Below, one piece after another: positions 9,228 to 17,166 of a stretch of 64,000 bases of DNA (positions within the stretch are counted from its first letter, which is position 1; each line of letters opens with the position of its first letter). Origin of the DNA: Roseovarius nanhaiticus (GTDB lineage: Bacteria > Pseudomonadota > Alphaproteobacteria > Rhodobacterales > Rhodobacteraceae); contig NZ_FTNV01000003.1 in assembly GCF_900156535.1 (NCBI RefSeq), positions 310,001 to 374,000 of the forward strand, in the 5' to 3' direction. The notes under the pieces are model-generated. The model ran no database searches and was not told the origin of the DNA. It saw only the letters and a list, made by a program, of their open reading frames with translations. Made by a program: the position numbers and the translations under genes.

Positions 9228-9245
9228 CGTAAACCTACCTTGACA
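9228..9245. promoter_or_regulatory. Degenerate PpsR/CrtJ operator upstream of crtA
   Basis: The sequence is CGT-N12-ACA, one base off the TGT-N12-ACA palindrome bound by PpsR/CrtJ; the inner part AAACCTACCTTG resembles the other operators in the window. It is paired with a perfect box 111 bp away (centre to centre) in the divergent crtA/crtI region. Confidence 0.6.
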
Positions 9246-9338
9246 CATTGGACCTCTCATGGAAAGCGCGGAGTGTTTCGGATTCCCGTTTGTTTTCATG
9301 GTGCGGCTCGCGCTATCCGTCCGCACGAACAGGGTCAT

Positions 9339-9356
9339 TGTAAATTAAACTGGACA
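9339..9356. promoter_or_regulatory. PpsR/CrtJ operator upstream of crtI
   Basis: Perfect TGT-N12-ACA (TGTAAATTAAACTGGACA), ending 42 nt before the crtI start. With the degenerate box at 9228-9245 it forms the widely spaced pair known from crtA-crtI regions in Rhodobacter, where repression is thought to involve looping. Confidence 0.85.
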
Positions 9357-9398
9357 TATGTAGGCTGGGCGGGAATGACGCAACGCTCAGGTGATCCA

Positions 9399-10922
9399 AT
9401 GTCCGCAGCCGGAAATATCGCGATCGTGGTCGGCGGCGGGCTTGGCGGTCTGGCGTCGGCCATGCGGCTGGGGGCCAAGGGCTATCATGTCACCGTTCTC
9501 GACCGGCTGGACCGGGCGGGCGGGCGCGGCAGCTCGATCACTGAAAGCGGCCACCGCTTCGATCTGGGGCCCACCATCGTGACCGTGCCGCAACTCTTCG
9601 AGGAGCTGTGGGCCGCGTGCGGCGAAGATTTCCGCAAGGATGTCGATCTGCGCCCGCTCGATCCCTTCTACGAGATCCGCTGGCCCGATGGCTCGACCCT
9701 CAAGGCGACGGGCGACACCGAGGCCATGGTGGCCGAGATCGCGCGGCTCAGCCCGCGGGACGTCAAGGGCTACCGCCGGTTTCTTGCCGATAGCGAGGCG
9801 CGCTACAGCTTCGGCTTCGAGGATCTGGGCCGCCGCCCGATGAACAAGCTGATGGATATCATCAAGGTGTTGCCCACCTTCGTACGGCTGCGCGCCGACC
9901 GGTCGGTGCATGCCCATGTCGCGGCCCGCGTCAGGGATCCGCGCCTGCGCATGGCGCTGTCGTTCCACCCGCTTTTCATCGGGGGTGATCCGTTTCACGT
10001 CACGTCGATTTATGCGCTGGTGTGCCATCTGGAAAAGGAATTCGGCGTCCATTACGCCGTGGGCGGCGTGCAGGCCATTGCCGATGCCATGGTGCGCGTG
10101 ATCCGCAGGCAGGGCGGCATGGTGCGGCAGGGCGCCGAGGTGGACGAGATCCTGGTCGAGGAGGGCGCCGCCACCGGCGTGCGCCTGACCGATGGCACGG
10201 TGATGGGGGCCGATATCGTCGTCAGCAACGCCGATGCGGGCCATACCTATGACCGCCTGTTGCGCAACATGCCCAAACGCCGCTGGTCCCCGGCCAAGCT
10301 GAAGCGTCAGCGGTGGTCGATGGGCCTTTACGTCTGGTATTTCGGCACCAGGGGCACGGCGGATCAATGGCGTGATGTGGGCCATCACACGATCCTCAAC
10401 GGCCCGCGCTACAAGGGGCTGGTCAATGACATCTTCATGACGGGCAAGCTGGCGGATGACATGAGCATCTATCTGCACCGCCCTACCGTCACCGACAAAG
10501 GCGCCGCGCCTGAGGGGGATGACACGTTCTACGCCCTCTCGCCCGTGCCGCATCTGGGCGGCAAGATCCCGGTGGACTGGGCCAGGGAGGCGCCGCGCTA
10601 CCAGCGCAAGATGACCGCCGAGCTGGAGAAGGTCATTCCCGGTTTCGAGGACAAGCTCTCGGCCTCCATGGCCTTCACGCCCGAGCATTTTCGCGACCGC
10701 TACCTGTCGCCCTACGGCTCGGGATTCTCGATCGAGCCGCGTATTTTTCAAAGTGCGTGGTTCCGGCCCCACAACGTCAGCGAGGAGGCACGCGGCCTCT
10801 ATCTGGTGGGCGCGGGCACGCATCCCGGCGCGGGCCTTCCGGGCGTGATCTCCAGCGCCGAAGTGCTGGCCAAGCTGGTGCCGGACGCGCCGCAGGTCGT
10901 GCAAAGGCTGGCGGCGGAATGA
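9399..10922 (+). CDS. crtI: Phytoene desaturase (neurosporene-forming)
   Basis: A 507-aa CrtI that desaturates phytoene in three or four FAD-dependent steps, feeding the spheroidene branch. The N-terminal dinucleotide-binding motif VVGGGLGGLASA is at about 10-21, followed by the GGRGSS and FDLGPTIV signatures; the C-terminal bacterial-type desaturase motif is GAGTHPGAGLPGVI. The ATG at 9399 is chosen because AGGTG sits 5 nt upstream and the motif then begins near residue 11; an ATG at 9375 is in frame. crtB overlaps its stop by 4 nt. Confidence 0.95.
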   Translation: MSAAGNIAIVVGGGLGGLASAMRLGAKGYHVTVLDRLDRAGGRGSSITESGHRFDLGPTIVTVPQLFEELWAACGEDFRKDVDLRPLDPFYEIRWPDGSTLKATGDTEAMVAEIARLSPRDVKGYRRFLADSEARYSFGFEDLGRRPMNKLMDIIKVLPTFVRLRADRSVHAHVAARVRDPRLRMALSFHPLFIGGDPFHVTSIYALVCHLEKEFGVHYAVGGVQAIADAMVRVIRRQGGMVRQGAEVDEILVEEGAATGVRLTDGTVMGADIVVSNADAGHTYDRLLRNMPKRRWSPAKLKRQRWSMGLYVWYFGTRGTADQWRDVGHHTILNGPRYKGLVNDIFMTGKLADDMSIYLHRPTVTDKGAAPEGDDTFYALSPVPHLGGKIPVDWAREAPRYQRKMTAELEKVIPGFEDKLSASMAFTPEHFRDRYLSPYGSGFSIEPRIFQSAWFRPHNVSEEARGLYLVGAGTHPGAGLPGVISSAEVLAKLVPDAPQVVQRLAAE

Positions 10923-11992
10923 GCGCGCTGGGCTTATATCGTGCCAGGGGCCACGGCATCGCGCCGGGCGATCTGGCGCATTGCCGCGCAGTCATTCGCA
11001 CCGGATCGCTGTCCTTTCATACCGCGTCCAGGGTGCTGCCCGCCGCCGTGCGCGACCCGGCGCTGGCGCTTTATGCGTTTTGCCGGCTGTCGGATGACGA
11101 GGTGGACGAGGGCGGAAACAAGGCGCAAGCGGTGCTGGGCCTTGGCCGGCGGCTGGACGCCGTCTATGCCGGCGCGCCCGGAGATACGCCCGAGGACCGC
11201 GCTTTTGCCGCTATTGTGGCGCGCTACAAGATGCCCCGCGCGCTGCCCGAGGCGCTGCTGGAGGGGCTGGCCTGGGATGCCGAGGAACGGCGGTATGAGA
11301 GCCTTGCCGATCTGAATGCATATTCGGCCCGCGTGGCCAGTGCCGTGGGCGCCATGATGTGCGTGCTGATGGGCGTGCGCGATGCGCATGCGCTGGCGCG
11401 GGCCTGCGATCTGGGCGTTGCGATGCAGCTGACCAATATCGCCCGCGACGTGGGCGAGGATGCGCGCGCCGGGCGGATCTATCTGCCCTTGCAGTGGTTA
11501 CGCGAGGCCGGAATTGACCCCGAGGCGTTCATGGCCGATCCCACGCCCCATCCCGAGATCCGCGCCATGGTCGCCCGCCTGCTGGGCGAGGCGCGCAAGC
11601 TCTATCTCCGCTCGGAGGCGGGCGTGCCGCGCCTGCCGCGCCGCGCGCGCACCGGCATCTATGCCGCACGCTTCATCTATGCCGGGATCGGCGCCGAGCT
11701 GCGCAGGCAAGGCCACGATTCGATCACGCTGCGCGCCCGCACCGGAAAATTACAAAAGCTGGGCTGGCTGGGCAAATCGGCGGCCTATGCAGCGGGGTCG
11801 GCGCTGATGCCGCAGCCCGCGACGCTCTTTGCGCCGCCCTTGCCCGAAACGGCGTTTCTGGTTGATGCCGTGGCCGAGCGGGACGGCAGGGCGCCCGGAT
11901 GGGGCATCGGGCGGACCGGCGCGCTGCTCCAGACGCTGGCCGATCTCAAGGCGCAGGACGCGATGGGGGGGCAGCAGGGACGGCGCGCTTGA
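10919..11992 (+). CDS. crtB: Phytoene synthase
   Basis: A 357-aa squalene/phytoene-synthase-family enzyme condensing two geranylgeranyl diphosphates to phytoene. Two Asp-rich Mg-diphosphate sites are visible: LSDDEVDEG (near residue 58) and ARDVGEDARAGRIYLP (near 175). The N-terminal FHTASRVLPAAVR segment is characteristic. The C-terminus extends past the catalytic core, as in Rhodobacter CrtB. Its ATG overlaps the crtI stop (ATGA), giving the usual crtIB pair. Confidence 0.95.
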   Translation: MSALGLYRARGHGIAPGDLAHCRAVIRTGSLSFHTASRVLPAAVRDPALALYAFCRLSDDEVDEGGNKAQAVLGLGRRLDAVYAGAPGDTPEDRAFAAIVARYKMPRALPEALLEGLAWDAEERRYESLADLNAYSARVASAVGAMMCVLMGVRDAHALARACDLGVAMQLTNIARDVGEDARAGRIYLPLQWLREAGIDPEAFMADPTPHPEIRAMVARLLGEARKLYLRSEAGVPRLPRRARTGIYAARFIYAGIGAELRRQGHDSITLRARTGKLQKLGWLGKSAAYAAGSALMPQPATLFAPPLPETAFLVDAVAERDGRAPGWGIGRTGALLQTLADLKAQDAMGGQQGRRA

Positions 11993-12023
11993 TCTTTCCG
12001 CGCCGATCCGAAAGGGTGCGTTT

Positions 12024-12509
12024 ATGGATATCTCGCTCTTTGCCATTTTCCTTGCAGCCTGTTTTGGCGCCGGCGCCACGGGTGCTATGTTTCCCACGGG
12101 GCCATGGTATGAGCGCCTGTCGAAACCCTTATGGACCCCGCCAAACTGGGCCTTTCCCGTCATGTGGACGTCGATCTATCTGCTAATCGCGTTTGCGGGC
12201 GCGCGGGTGGCGCCGCTGGAGGGGAATGGATACGCGATGGCGTTCTGGGCGATGCAGATCGCGTTCAACACGCTCTGGACGCCGATTTTCTTCGGGCTGC
12301 GCCGCCTCAAGGGCGCGCTGCCTGTGATGGCCTGCCTTTGGGTGGCCGTGCTGGGCGCGACGATCACGCATTTTCAGCTGGATCTTTGGGCGGGCCTTGC
12401 CTTCGTGCCGTATTTCATCTGGGTCAGCATCGCGGGCGCGCTGAATTTCACCGTCTGGCGCCTCAACCCCAATGAAAAGCCCCTGCGCCCCGCCGAAATC
12501 GGCACCTAG
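12024..12509 (+). CDS. tspO: Tryptophan-rich sensory protein TspO/CrtK
   Basis: A 161-aa, five-helix membrane protein of the TspO/MBR family. The family signature GPWYERLSKPLWTPPNW is followed by Trp-rich helices including NTLWTPIFFGLRR. In Rhodobacter TspO is an outer-membrane protein that binds tetrapyrroles and dampens photosynthesis gene expression in oxygen. It lies 31 nt after crtB, as in other purple bacteria, and converges on crtC with only 3 nt between the stops. Confidence 0.92.
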   Translation: MDISLFAIFLAACFGAGATGAMFPTGPWYERLSKPLWTPPNWAFPVMWTSIYLLIAFAGARVAPLEGNGYAMAFWAMQIAFNTLWTPIFFGLRRLKGALPVMACLWVAVLGATITHFQLDLWAGLAFVPYFIWVSIAGALNFTVWRLNPNEKPLRPAEIGT

Positions 12510-12512
12510 CCG

Positions 12513-13467
12513 TCAGTCGAATCGCCAACGTGCCCGGCGCGGCACGCGAAAGGCCAGCATCGGCTTGACGAGGCGCGAGGCGAAGCGGTCGAGGTCGAGC
12601 GCTTCATGCACGCCTGTCACCTCCTCGCCGTTCAGCTGCGTTGTCACCGCCGAGCGCGAGTAGAAGGGCGCGTCCAGCATGGGTAGGACTTGCGTCGGCA
12701 CCGTTCCCGGATCGGCGCGCGTCTCGCGCCGGATCTGCCAGAGCGTGCGCTTGAACGCGGTGCGCGGCGGCGCGTCGGTGACGCTGGCGCTGCCATCCGG
12801 CGCGATATGCACGGCGCAGTCCAGGCTGCTGCCATCGCGCAGCGCGGCATCATAGATGCAGGTCGTGCCCACGGATGTCGGATAGCGGCCCCACGTCCAG
12901 AAGCTGAAATCCTGTTCCAGCGCCCGCGTGCCGAAATTTGCGTCGAAATAGCCGTGCCCGGACCATGTGCCGCCGGGCGCATCCATCTCGACCTCGATCT
13001 GGCAGGACGGTGCGAAAGGGCGCCAGACATGGCTGCCATCCGGTGTCAGCGGCAGCTCGACGGATGTGACCGCCTCGGGCGTCAGCGTGACGCGCCCGCG
13101 CATGCGCGAGACGATGGGCGGGCCTGACACCTCGTCGATCTCGATGATCAGGCGCCCGCCGTCCCAGCGCATAGACGACGGGCCGATGGTCAGTTGATCG
13201 CGGCTCTGGCGCAGCGCGCTGCGGCCCCGGTCCGTCATAGCAAAGCGTCCGCCCGGCCCATAGGTGGCGACGTTGAGGCAGACGTGATTTTCGGGATCGC
13301 GCCGGCCCGACCACGCATACCAGGGCGAAAAGACCGATCCTATGAATCCGATGACCGAGATGGCGCGGGCGCCATCGTCGCTGATGCCGTCGACATACCA
13401 CCAGGCATAACCATTGGGCGGGACGGCGAGGTTGAAGTTCGGTCCGTCAAGATCGCCTCGGCCGCAT
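12513..13467 (-). CDS. crtC: Carotenoid 1,2-hydratase (hydroxyneurosporene synthase), start disrupted
   Basis: CrtC adds water across the C-1,2 double bond of neurosporene or lycopene. Conserved segments are PPNGYAWWYVDGISDDG, FIGSVFSPWYAWSGRRDPENH and NVATYGPGGRFAMTDRG. The reading frame of the conserved domain has no ATG, GTG or TTG near its expected beginning; the nearest in-frame start is the ATG at 13730, about 95 residues upstream inside crtD. If one A of the AA at 13449-13450 is an extra base, the frame joins an ATG at 13465-13467 and gives MRPRRSDGPNFNLAV..., a normal N-terminus. The coordinates given assume that correction. Product identity is secure; the start is not. Confidence 0.8.
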
Positions 13468-14914
13468 GCCGCCCGGAGAGGGTGGCCATCGGCAGGCCCG
13501 CCCCCGGATGCGCCCCGCCCCCCGCCAGGTAGAGCCCCGGTAGGCGCGTGCGCGCCGTCGGCCGCGCGAAGGCCGCCATCATCCCGTGCGGGGATCGCCC
13601 GTAGAGGGAGCCGTGGCTCTGCGGAAAGAGATGATTGAACATTTGCGGCGTGGTCAGCGCGTCCGCGCCCGGCGCGGGTGTCAGCCTGAGGCCGTGACGG
13701 GAAAGCGTGTCGCGTATGATCGTCAGGCATGTTGTCTGGTCCATTTGTGAGGAGGAGGGCGCGTCCGCCGGGCAGGGCGCCGCGTTCATGATGATCTCGA
13801 AGCGCTGAGAGCCTTCAGGCGGCGCGCTGATCCCGTGATCCTGCGCACAGATATAAAGCGTGGGATCGGGGTAGGTCTCGCCGCGCGCGAGGGCGCGAAA
13901 TTCGGCCTCGGGATCGCTGTTGAAGAATACCGTGTGATGGGCCAGCGCCGGCCCTTCGGGTTTGGCCGCGAAGGCCAGCACATTGGCCGACAGGCTGCGC
14001 GGCAGGGTGGCGCGGACGGGCACCGCATGGCGCGCTTCTTGCCCGAGGGTGCCAGTGCGCAGAGCGTTCGGATCGCCGTTGAACAGAACGCTGGTCGCCT
14101 GATGGGTCTGCGTCGCGGTACGCACCGTGCAGGCCCGTCCGCTGGCGACCTCGATCCCCGTGACATCCGCGCCATAGTGAAACTCGGCGCCGCGCGCCTC
14201 GGCCAGCCGGGCAATCGTGGCGGCCAGCCGGTGCATGCCGCCCTCGATGCGCCAGACGCCTTGGGCTTCGGCGTGCCAGATCAGGCCCAGGATCGCGGGC
14301 GACGCATAGGGCGAGCCGCCGACATAAGTGGCGTAGCGCCCAAAGAGCTGCGCGAGGCGCGGCTCGGCGAATTCCTGGCGCAGCATCCCCGCAAGGCTGC
14401 GCATCGGCGCCATGGCGCGCGCGAGGCCCGGATCGCGCAGAACGCGGCCCGCCACCTGCATCGAACTAGGCTGCGCGGCCTGCATCATGGGCGCGTCGAA
14501 CCCGTCATAGAGCCGCTGCGCGCGGCGGGAAAAACGCAGGAAATCGTCCCGCGCGCGGGTGCCGAAGGCCGCCTCGACATTCGCGGCGCTCTGCGCGGAG
14601 TCTGCATCGAGGTCCAGCATCGTGCCATCCGGCCAGTAATGCCGCGCGAGGATGCGCTGCGGCGTCAGCGTCAGATGATCGCTCAGCGATTCGCCCACAT
14701 CGGCGAACAGCGCCTCGAAGACGGGCCGCATGGTCAGAACCGTCGGTCCCGCATCGACCGGGCCAAAAGCGGAGGGCAGCGTGCGCAGCTTGCCGCCGGG
14801 CGCGCCGTGCCGCTCCAGCACGGTCACCTTTCGCCCCGCATGCGCAAGGCGCAGTGCGGCAGACAGCCCGCCGATGCCTGCGCCAATGATGATGTCGGAT
14901 GCCTGTGCGCCCAT
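13340..14914 (-). CDS. crtD: Methoxyneurosporene (1-hydroxycarotenoid 3,4-) desaturase
   Basis: A FAD-dependent desaturase related to CrtI that introduces the C-3,4 double bond of the spheroidene pathway. The dinucleotide-binding motif IIGAGIGGLSAALRL is near residues 9-23, followed by PGGKLRTL and DAGPTVLTM; the C-terminal motif is AGGGAHPGAGLPMATLSGRHAAEAI. As written, the frame runs about 100 nt past this conserved end and deep into crtC, giving an odd Pro/Ser-rich tail (PSRPMVMPGGMST). Removing one base at 13449/13450 would end it at TGA directly after AEAI. ATG 14914 is preferred; GTG 14923 is possible. Divergent from crtE across two PpsR boxes. Confidence 0.93.
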   Translation of the reverse strand: MGAQASDIIIGAGIGGLSAALRLAHAGRKVTVLERHGAPGGKLRTLPSAFGPVDAGPTVLTMRPVFEALFADVGESLSDHLTLTPQRILARHYWPDGTMLDLDADSAQSAANVEAAFGTRARDDFLRFSRRAQRLYDGFDAPMMQAAQPSSMQVAGRVLRDPGLARAMAPMRSLAGMLRQEFAEPRLAQLFGRYATYVGGSPYASPAILGLIWHAEAQGVWRIEGGMHRLAATIARLAEARGAEFHYGADVTGIEVASGRACTVRTATQTHQATSVLFNGDPNALRTGTLGQEARHAVPVRATLPRSLSANVLAFAAKPEGPALAHHTVFFNSDPEAEFRALARGETYPDPTLYICAQDHGISAPPEGSQRFEIIMNAAPCPADAPSSSQMDQTTCLTIIRDTLSRHGLRLTPAPGADALTTPQMFNHLFPQSHGSLYGRSPHGMMAAFARPTARTRLPGLYLAGGGAHPGAGLPMATLSGRHAAEAILTDRTSTSPSRPMVMPGGMSTASATMAPAPSRSSDS

Positions 14915-14964
14915 GTCTCTCACGTCCCATGTCTCGTTTCGATTATTGACAGATGAGCTGAAAC

Positions 14965-14982
14965 TGTCCAGTTTAGTTTACA
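14965..14982. promoter_or_regulatory. PpsR/CrtJ operator 1 in crtD-crtE region
   Basis: Perfect TGT-N12-ACA with inner sequence CCAGTTTAGTTT, 51 nt upstream of the crtD ATG. It is separated by only 8 nt from the next box, the spacing associated with cooperative binding of two PpsR/CrtJ dimers. Confidence 0.88.
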
Positions 14983-14990
14983 GATTGATA

Positions 14991-15008
14991 TGTCGCGTAA
15001 AGCTGACA
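14991..15008. promoter_or_regulatory. PpsR/CrtJ operator 2 in crtD-crtE region
   Basis: Perfect TGT-N12-ACA with inner sequence CGCGTAAAGCTG, 33 nt upstream of crtE. Together with the box at 14965 it should repress crtE-crtF and crtD from both sides. Confidence 0.88.
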
Positions 15009-15041
15009 GGTCGCAATCATGCACAGATAAGGGTGGGGCAT

Positions 15042-15941
15042 ATGATGGCATTCTCGGACCGGATCGAGGCGGCGCTGGGCCTTGCCATCGCCAGATGCCG
15101 CACCCCCGCCGCGCCGCGCCGGCTGGCTTCGGCGCTGGATTACGCCGTCTTGCCCGGCGGCGCGCGCATCCGTCCCACGATCCTTCTGGGTGTCGCCGCC
15201 GCCTGCGGCGAGGACCGGCTCGAGATCGGCGATGCAGCGGCCACGGCGCTGGAATTCATCCATTGCGGCTCGCTCGTCCATGACGATCTGCCCTGCTTCG
15301 ACGACGCGGACACGCGCCGCGGCAAACCGTCGGTGCATGTGGCCTACTCGCAGCCTCTGGCCGTGCTGACCGGCGACAGCCTGATCATCCTGGCGTTCGA
15401 GCAGCTGGCCCGCGTGGCCGAGATCGACCCCGTGCGCAGCGCGCGGCTGGTCATGACGCTGGCGCAGCATACCGGCATGCCGGGCGGCATCTGCGCCGGG
15501 CAGGGATGGGAAAGCGAGGCCGAGATTGACCTCGACGCCTATCACAACGCCAAGACGGCCGCGCTCTTTGTGGCGGCGACCCAGATGGGCGCCATCGCGG
15601 GCGGGCAGGAGCCGGGGCCATGGGCCGAGCTGGGCGCGCGGATCGGCGCCGCCTTTCAGATTGCCGATGATCTGCGCGACACGCTTTATGACGCCGAGAC
15701 GCTGGGCAAGCCTGTAGGGCAGGACGATCTGAATGGCCGCCCCAATGCCGTGGCCTCCTTGGGCGTTGCGGGCGCGGTGTCCAAGCTGAAGGACAGCCTG
15801 AGCGGGGCGATCGCGTCGATCCCGTCCTGTCCGGGCGAGGCGATGCTGGCCCAGATGGTGCAGCGCTACGCCGAGAAGCTGGCGCCCGTGACACCTGCTG
15901 CGGCTCCCGCGCCTGCCCGGCGCACAGTTCCCGGAGAATAG
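15042..15941 (+). CDS. crtE: Geranylgeranyl diphosphate synthase
   Basis: A 299-aa trans-prenyltransferase supplying GGPP for phytoene and for the phytyl tail of bacteriochlorophyll. The first Asp-rich motif is HDDLPCFDDADTRRGKP (near 84-100) and the second is QIADDLRD (near 206-213); PGGARIRP is the usual N-terminal signature. ATGATG at 15042/15045 follows AGGGTGGGG; the first ATG was taken. It starts a transcript crtE-crtF and is controlled by the tandem PpsR operators just upstream. Confidence 0.95.
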   Translation: MMAFSDRIEAALGLAIARCRTPAAPRRLASALDYAVLPGGARIRPTILLGVAAACGEDRLEIGDAAATALEFIHCGSLVHDDLPCFDDADTRRGKPSVHVAYSQPLAVLTGDSLIILAFEQLARVAEIDPVRSARLVMTLAQHTGMPGGICAGQGWESEAEIDLDAYHNAKTAALFVAATQMGAIAGGQEPGPWAELGARIGAAFQIADDLRDTLYDAETLGKPVGQDDLNGRPNAVASLGVAGAVSKLKDSLSGAIASIPSCPGEAMLAQMVQRYAEKLAPVTPAAAPAPARRTVPGE

Positions 15942-15945
15942 GCGC

Positions 15946-17106
15946 GTGACCGAACTGCCCATCGCGCAGCATCCGGTCCGCCCTCCGCAGCGCCGCATCG
16001 TGGCGCGGCTCAATCACCTTCTGGCCTCGCCGCGTTTTCAGGCGCTGGCCGCAGGTCTGCCCGGCCTCCGCCGCCTCGTGCGCCGCGATGGCGAGGCGCT
16101 CTTTGGTCTCGTCGCGGGGTTTTGCAGCTCTCAGGCGTTGATGGCGCTGGTGCAGCTGCGCATCCCGGAGATGCTGCTGGACGCGCCGCTGAGCGCGCAG
16201 GCGCTGGGCCGCCGCTGCGCCATGCCGCCGGAGCGGATGGATGTCCTTTTGCGGGCCAATGTGGCGGGCGGCCTGCTGAAGATGACGCGCAAGGGTGATT
16301 TCGCCCTGACGCGCAAGGGCGCGGCGCTGGCTGGCGTGCCGGGCCTGCGCGAGATGATCCTGCATCACGATGTGCTTTACCGCGACCTCGCCGATCCCGT
16401 GGCGTTTTTCCGGGGCGAGACCGAGACCGAATTGGCGGGCTTCTGGCCCTATGTGCTGGGTGCGGGCGCAGGCGGCGATCCGGAACTTGCGGCGCGGTAC
16501 TCGGACCTTATGACCCAAAGCCAGCGGATGGTTGCGGCCGATACGCTTGCAGCGGTCGATCTGACGGGCATTCGCCTGCTCATGGATATCGGCGGCGGCT
16601 CGGGCGCCTTTCTGCGCGCGGCCTGCGACGCTGCGCCGGACCTGCGCGGTCTGGTTTTCGATCTGCCCGAGGTGGTGGGCGCCGCGGGCGCCGATCCGGG
16701 GCCGCGCATTCGCGCCGCTGCGGGCTCGTTCACCTCTGATCCGCTGCCCGAGGGCGCGGATGCGATCAGCCTCATCCGCGTTCTTTACGACCATTCGGAC
16801 CAGACGGTGGCGCAGTTGCTGGCCAAGGTTCATGCCGCGCTGCCTCCCGGCGGGCGGCTGATCATATCCGAGCCGATGACCGGCGGCGCGCGGCCCAGCG
16901 TGGCAGGGGATGTCTATTTCGCACTTTACACCATGGCCATGCGCACCGGGCGCGCCCGATCCGCCGACCGCATTGAGGCGCTGTGCAAGACCGCCGGATT
17001 TGCGCGCACGCAACGCCGGGTGGCGCGCCGACCCTTTGTGACCAGCGTCATCATCGCCGAAAAGTGTCAATCCAAGTTGACAGATAATAATGTCAGGTTA
17101 AACTGA
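15946..17106 (+). CDS. crtF: Hydroxyneurosporene O-methyltransferase
   Basis: A 386-aa SAM-dependent methyltransferase that methylates the C-1 hydroxyl made by CrtC. An N-terminal winged-helix dimerisation region (about 60-130) precedes the SAM site LMDIGGGSGAFLRA (near 206-219) and a DLPEVV segment. It begins with GTG, 4 nt after the crtE stop, with GGAGAA just upstream. Unusually, the last ten to fifteen codons overlap both PpsR operators of bchC, so the C-terminus (CQSKLTDNNVRLN) is partly dictated by regulatory sequence. Confidence 0.94.
   Translation: MTELPIAQHPVRPPQRRIVARLNHLLASPRFQALAAGLPGLRRLVRRDGEALFGLVAGFCSSQALMALVQLRIPEMLLDAPLSAQALGRRCAMPPERMDVLLRANVAGGLLKMTRKGDFALTRKGAALAGVPGLREMILHHDVLYRDLADPVAFFRGETETELAGFWPYVLGAGAGGDPELAARYSDLMTQSQRMVAADTLAAVDLTGIRLLMDIGGGSGAFLRAACDAAPDLRGLVFDLPEVVGAAGADPGPRIRAAAGSFTSDPLPEGADAISLIRVLYDHSDQTVAQLLAKVHAALPPGGRLIISEPMTGGARPSVAGDVYFALYTMAMRTGRARSADRIEALCKTAGFARTQRRVARRPFVTSVIIAEKCQSKLTDNNVRLN
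17065..17082. promoter_or_regulatory. PpsR/CrtJ operator 1 upstream of bchC (inside crtF)
   Basis: Perfect TGT-N12-ACA with inner sequence CAATCCAAGTTG, lying wholly in the crtF coding sequence. It contains a TTGACA hexamer that could serve as a -35 element. It is paired with the box at 17091 across 8 nt. Confidence 0.88.
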
Positions 17107-17108
17107 CA
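17091..17108. promoter_or_regulatory. PpsR/CrtJ operator 2 upstream of bchC
   Basis: Perfect TGT-N12-ACA with inner sequence CAGGTTAAACTG, spanning the crtF stop codon and ending 58 nt before bchC. The 8-nt spacer is the same as in the crtD/crtE pair. Confidence 0.88.
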
Positions 17109-17166
17109 TAACGCGGTGGGAGGATGATTCCACGATCCCACCCGCTACCAGGGAGAGGAACGGCAG

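Noticed and set aside
12513-13730. crtC starting at the in-frame ATG 13730
   Set aside because: It would add about 95 residues made from the conserved C-terminal coding sequence of crtD read in another frame; the extra part is low-complexity and unlike any CrtC. A one-base error is the simpler reading.
15003-15031. CTGACA-N17-GATAAG as the crtE promoter
   Set aside because: Transcription would begin within a few bases of the crtE ATG and exclude its AGGGTGGGG ribosome site, so this pairing is probably not the true promoter.
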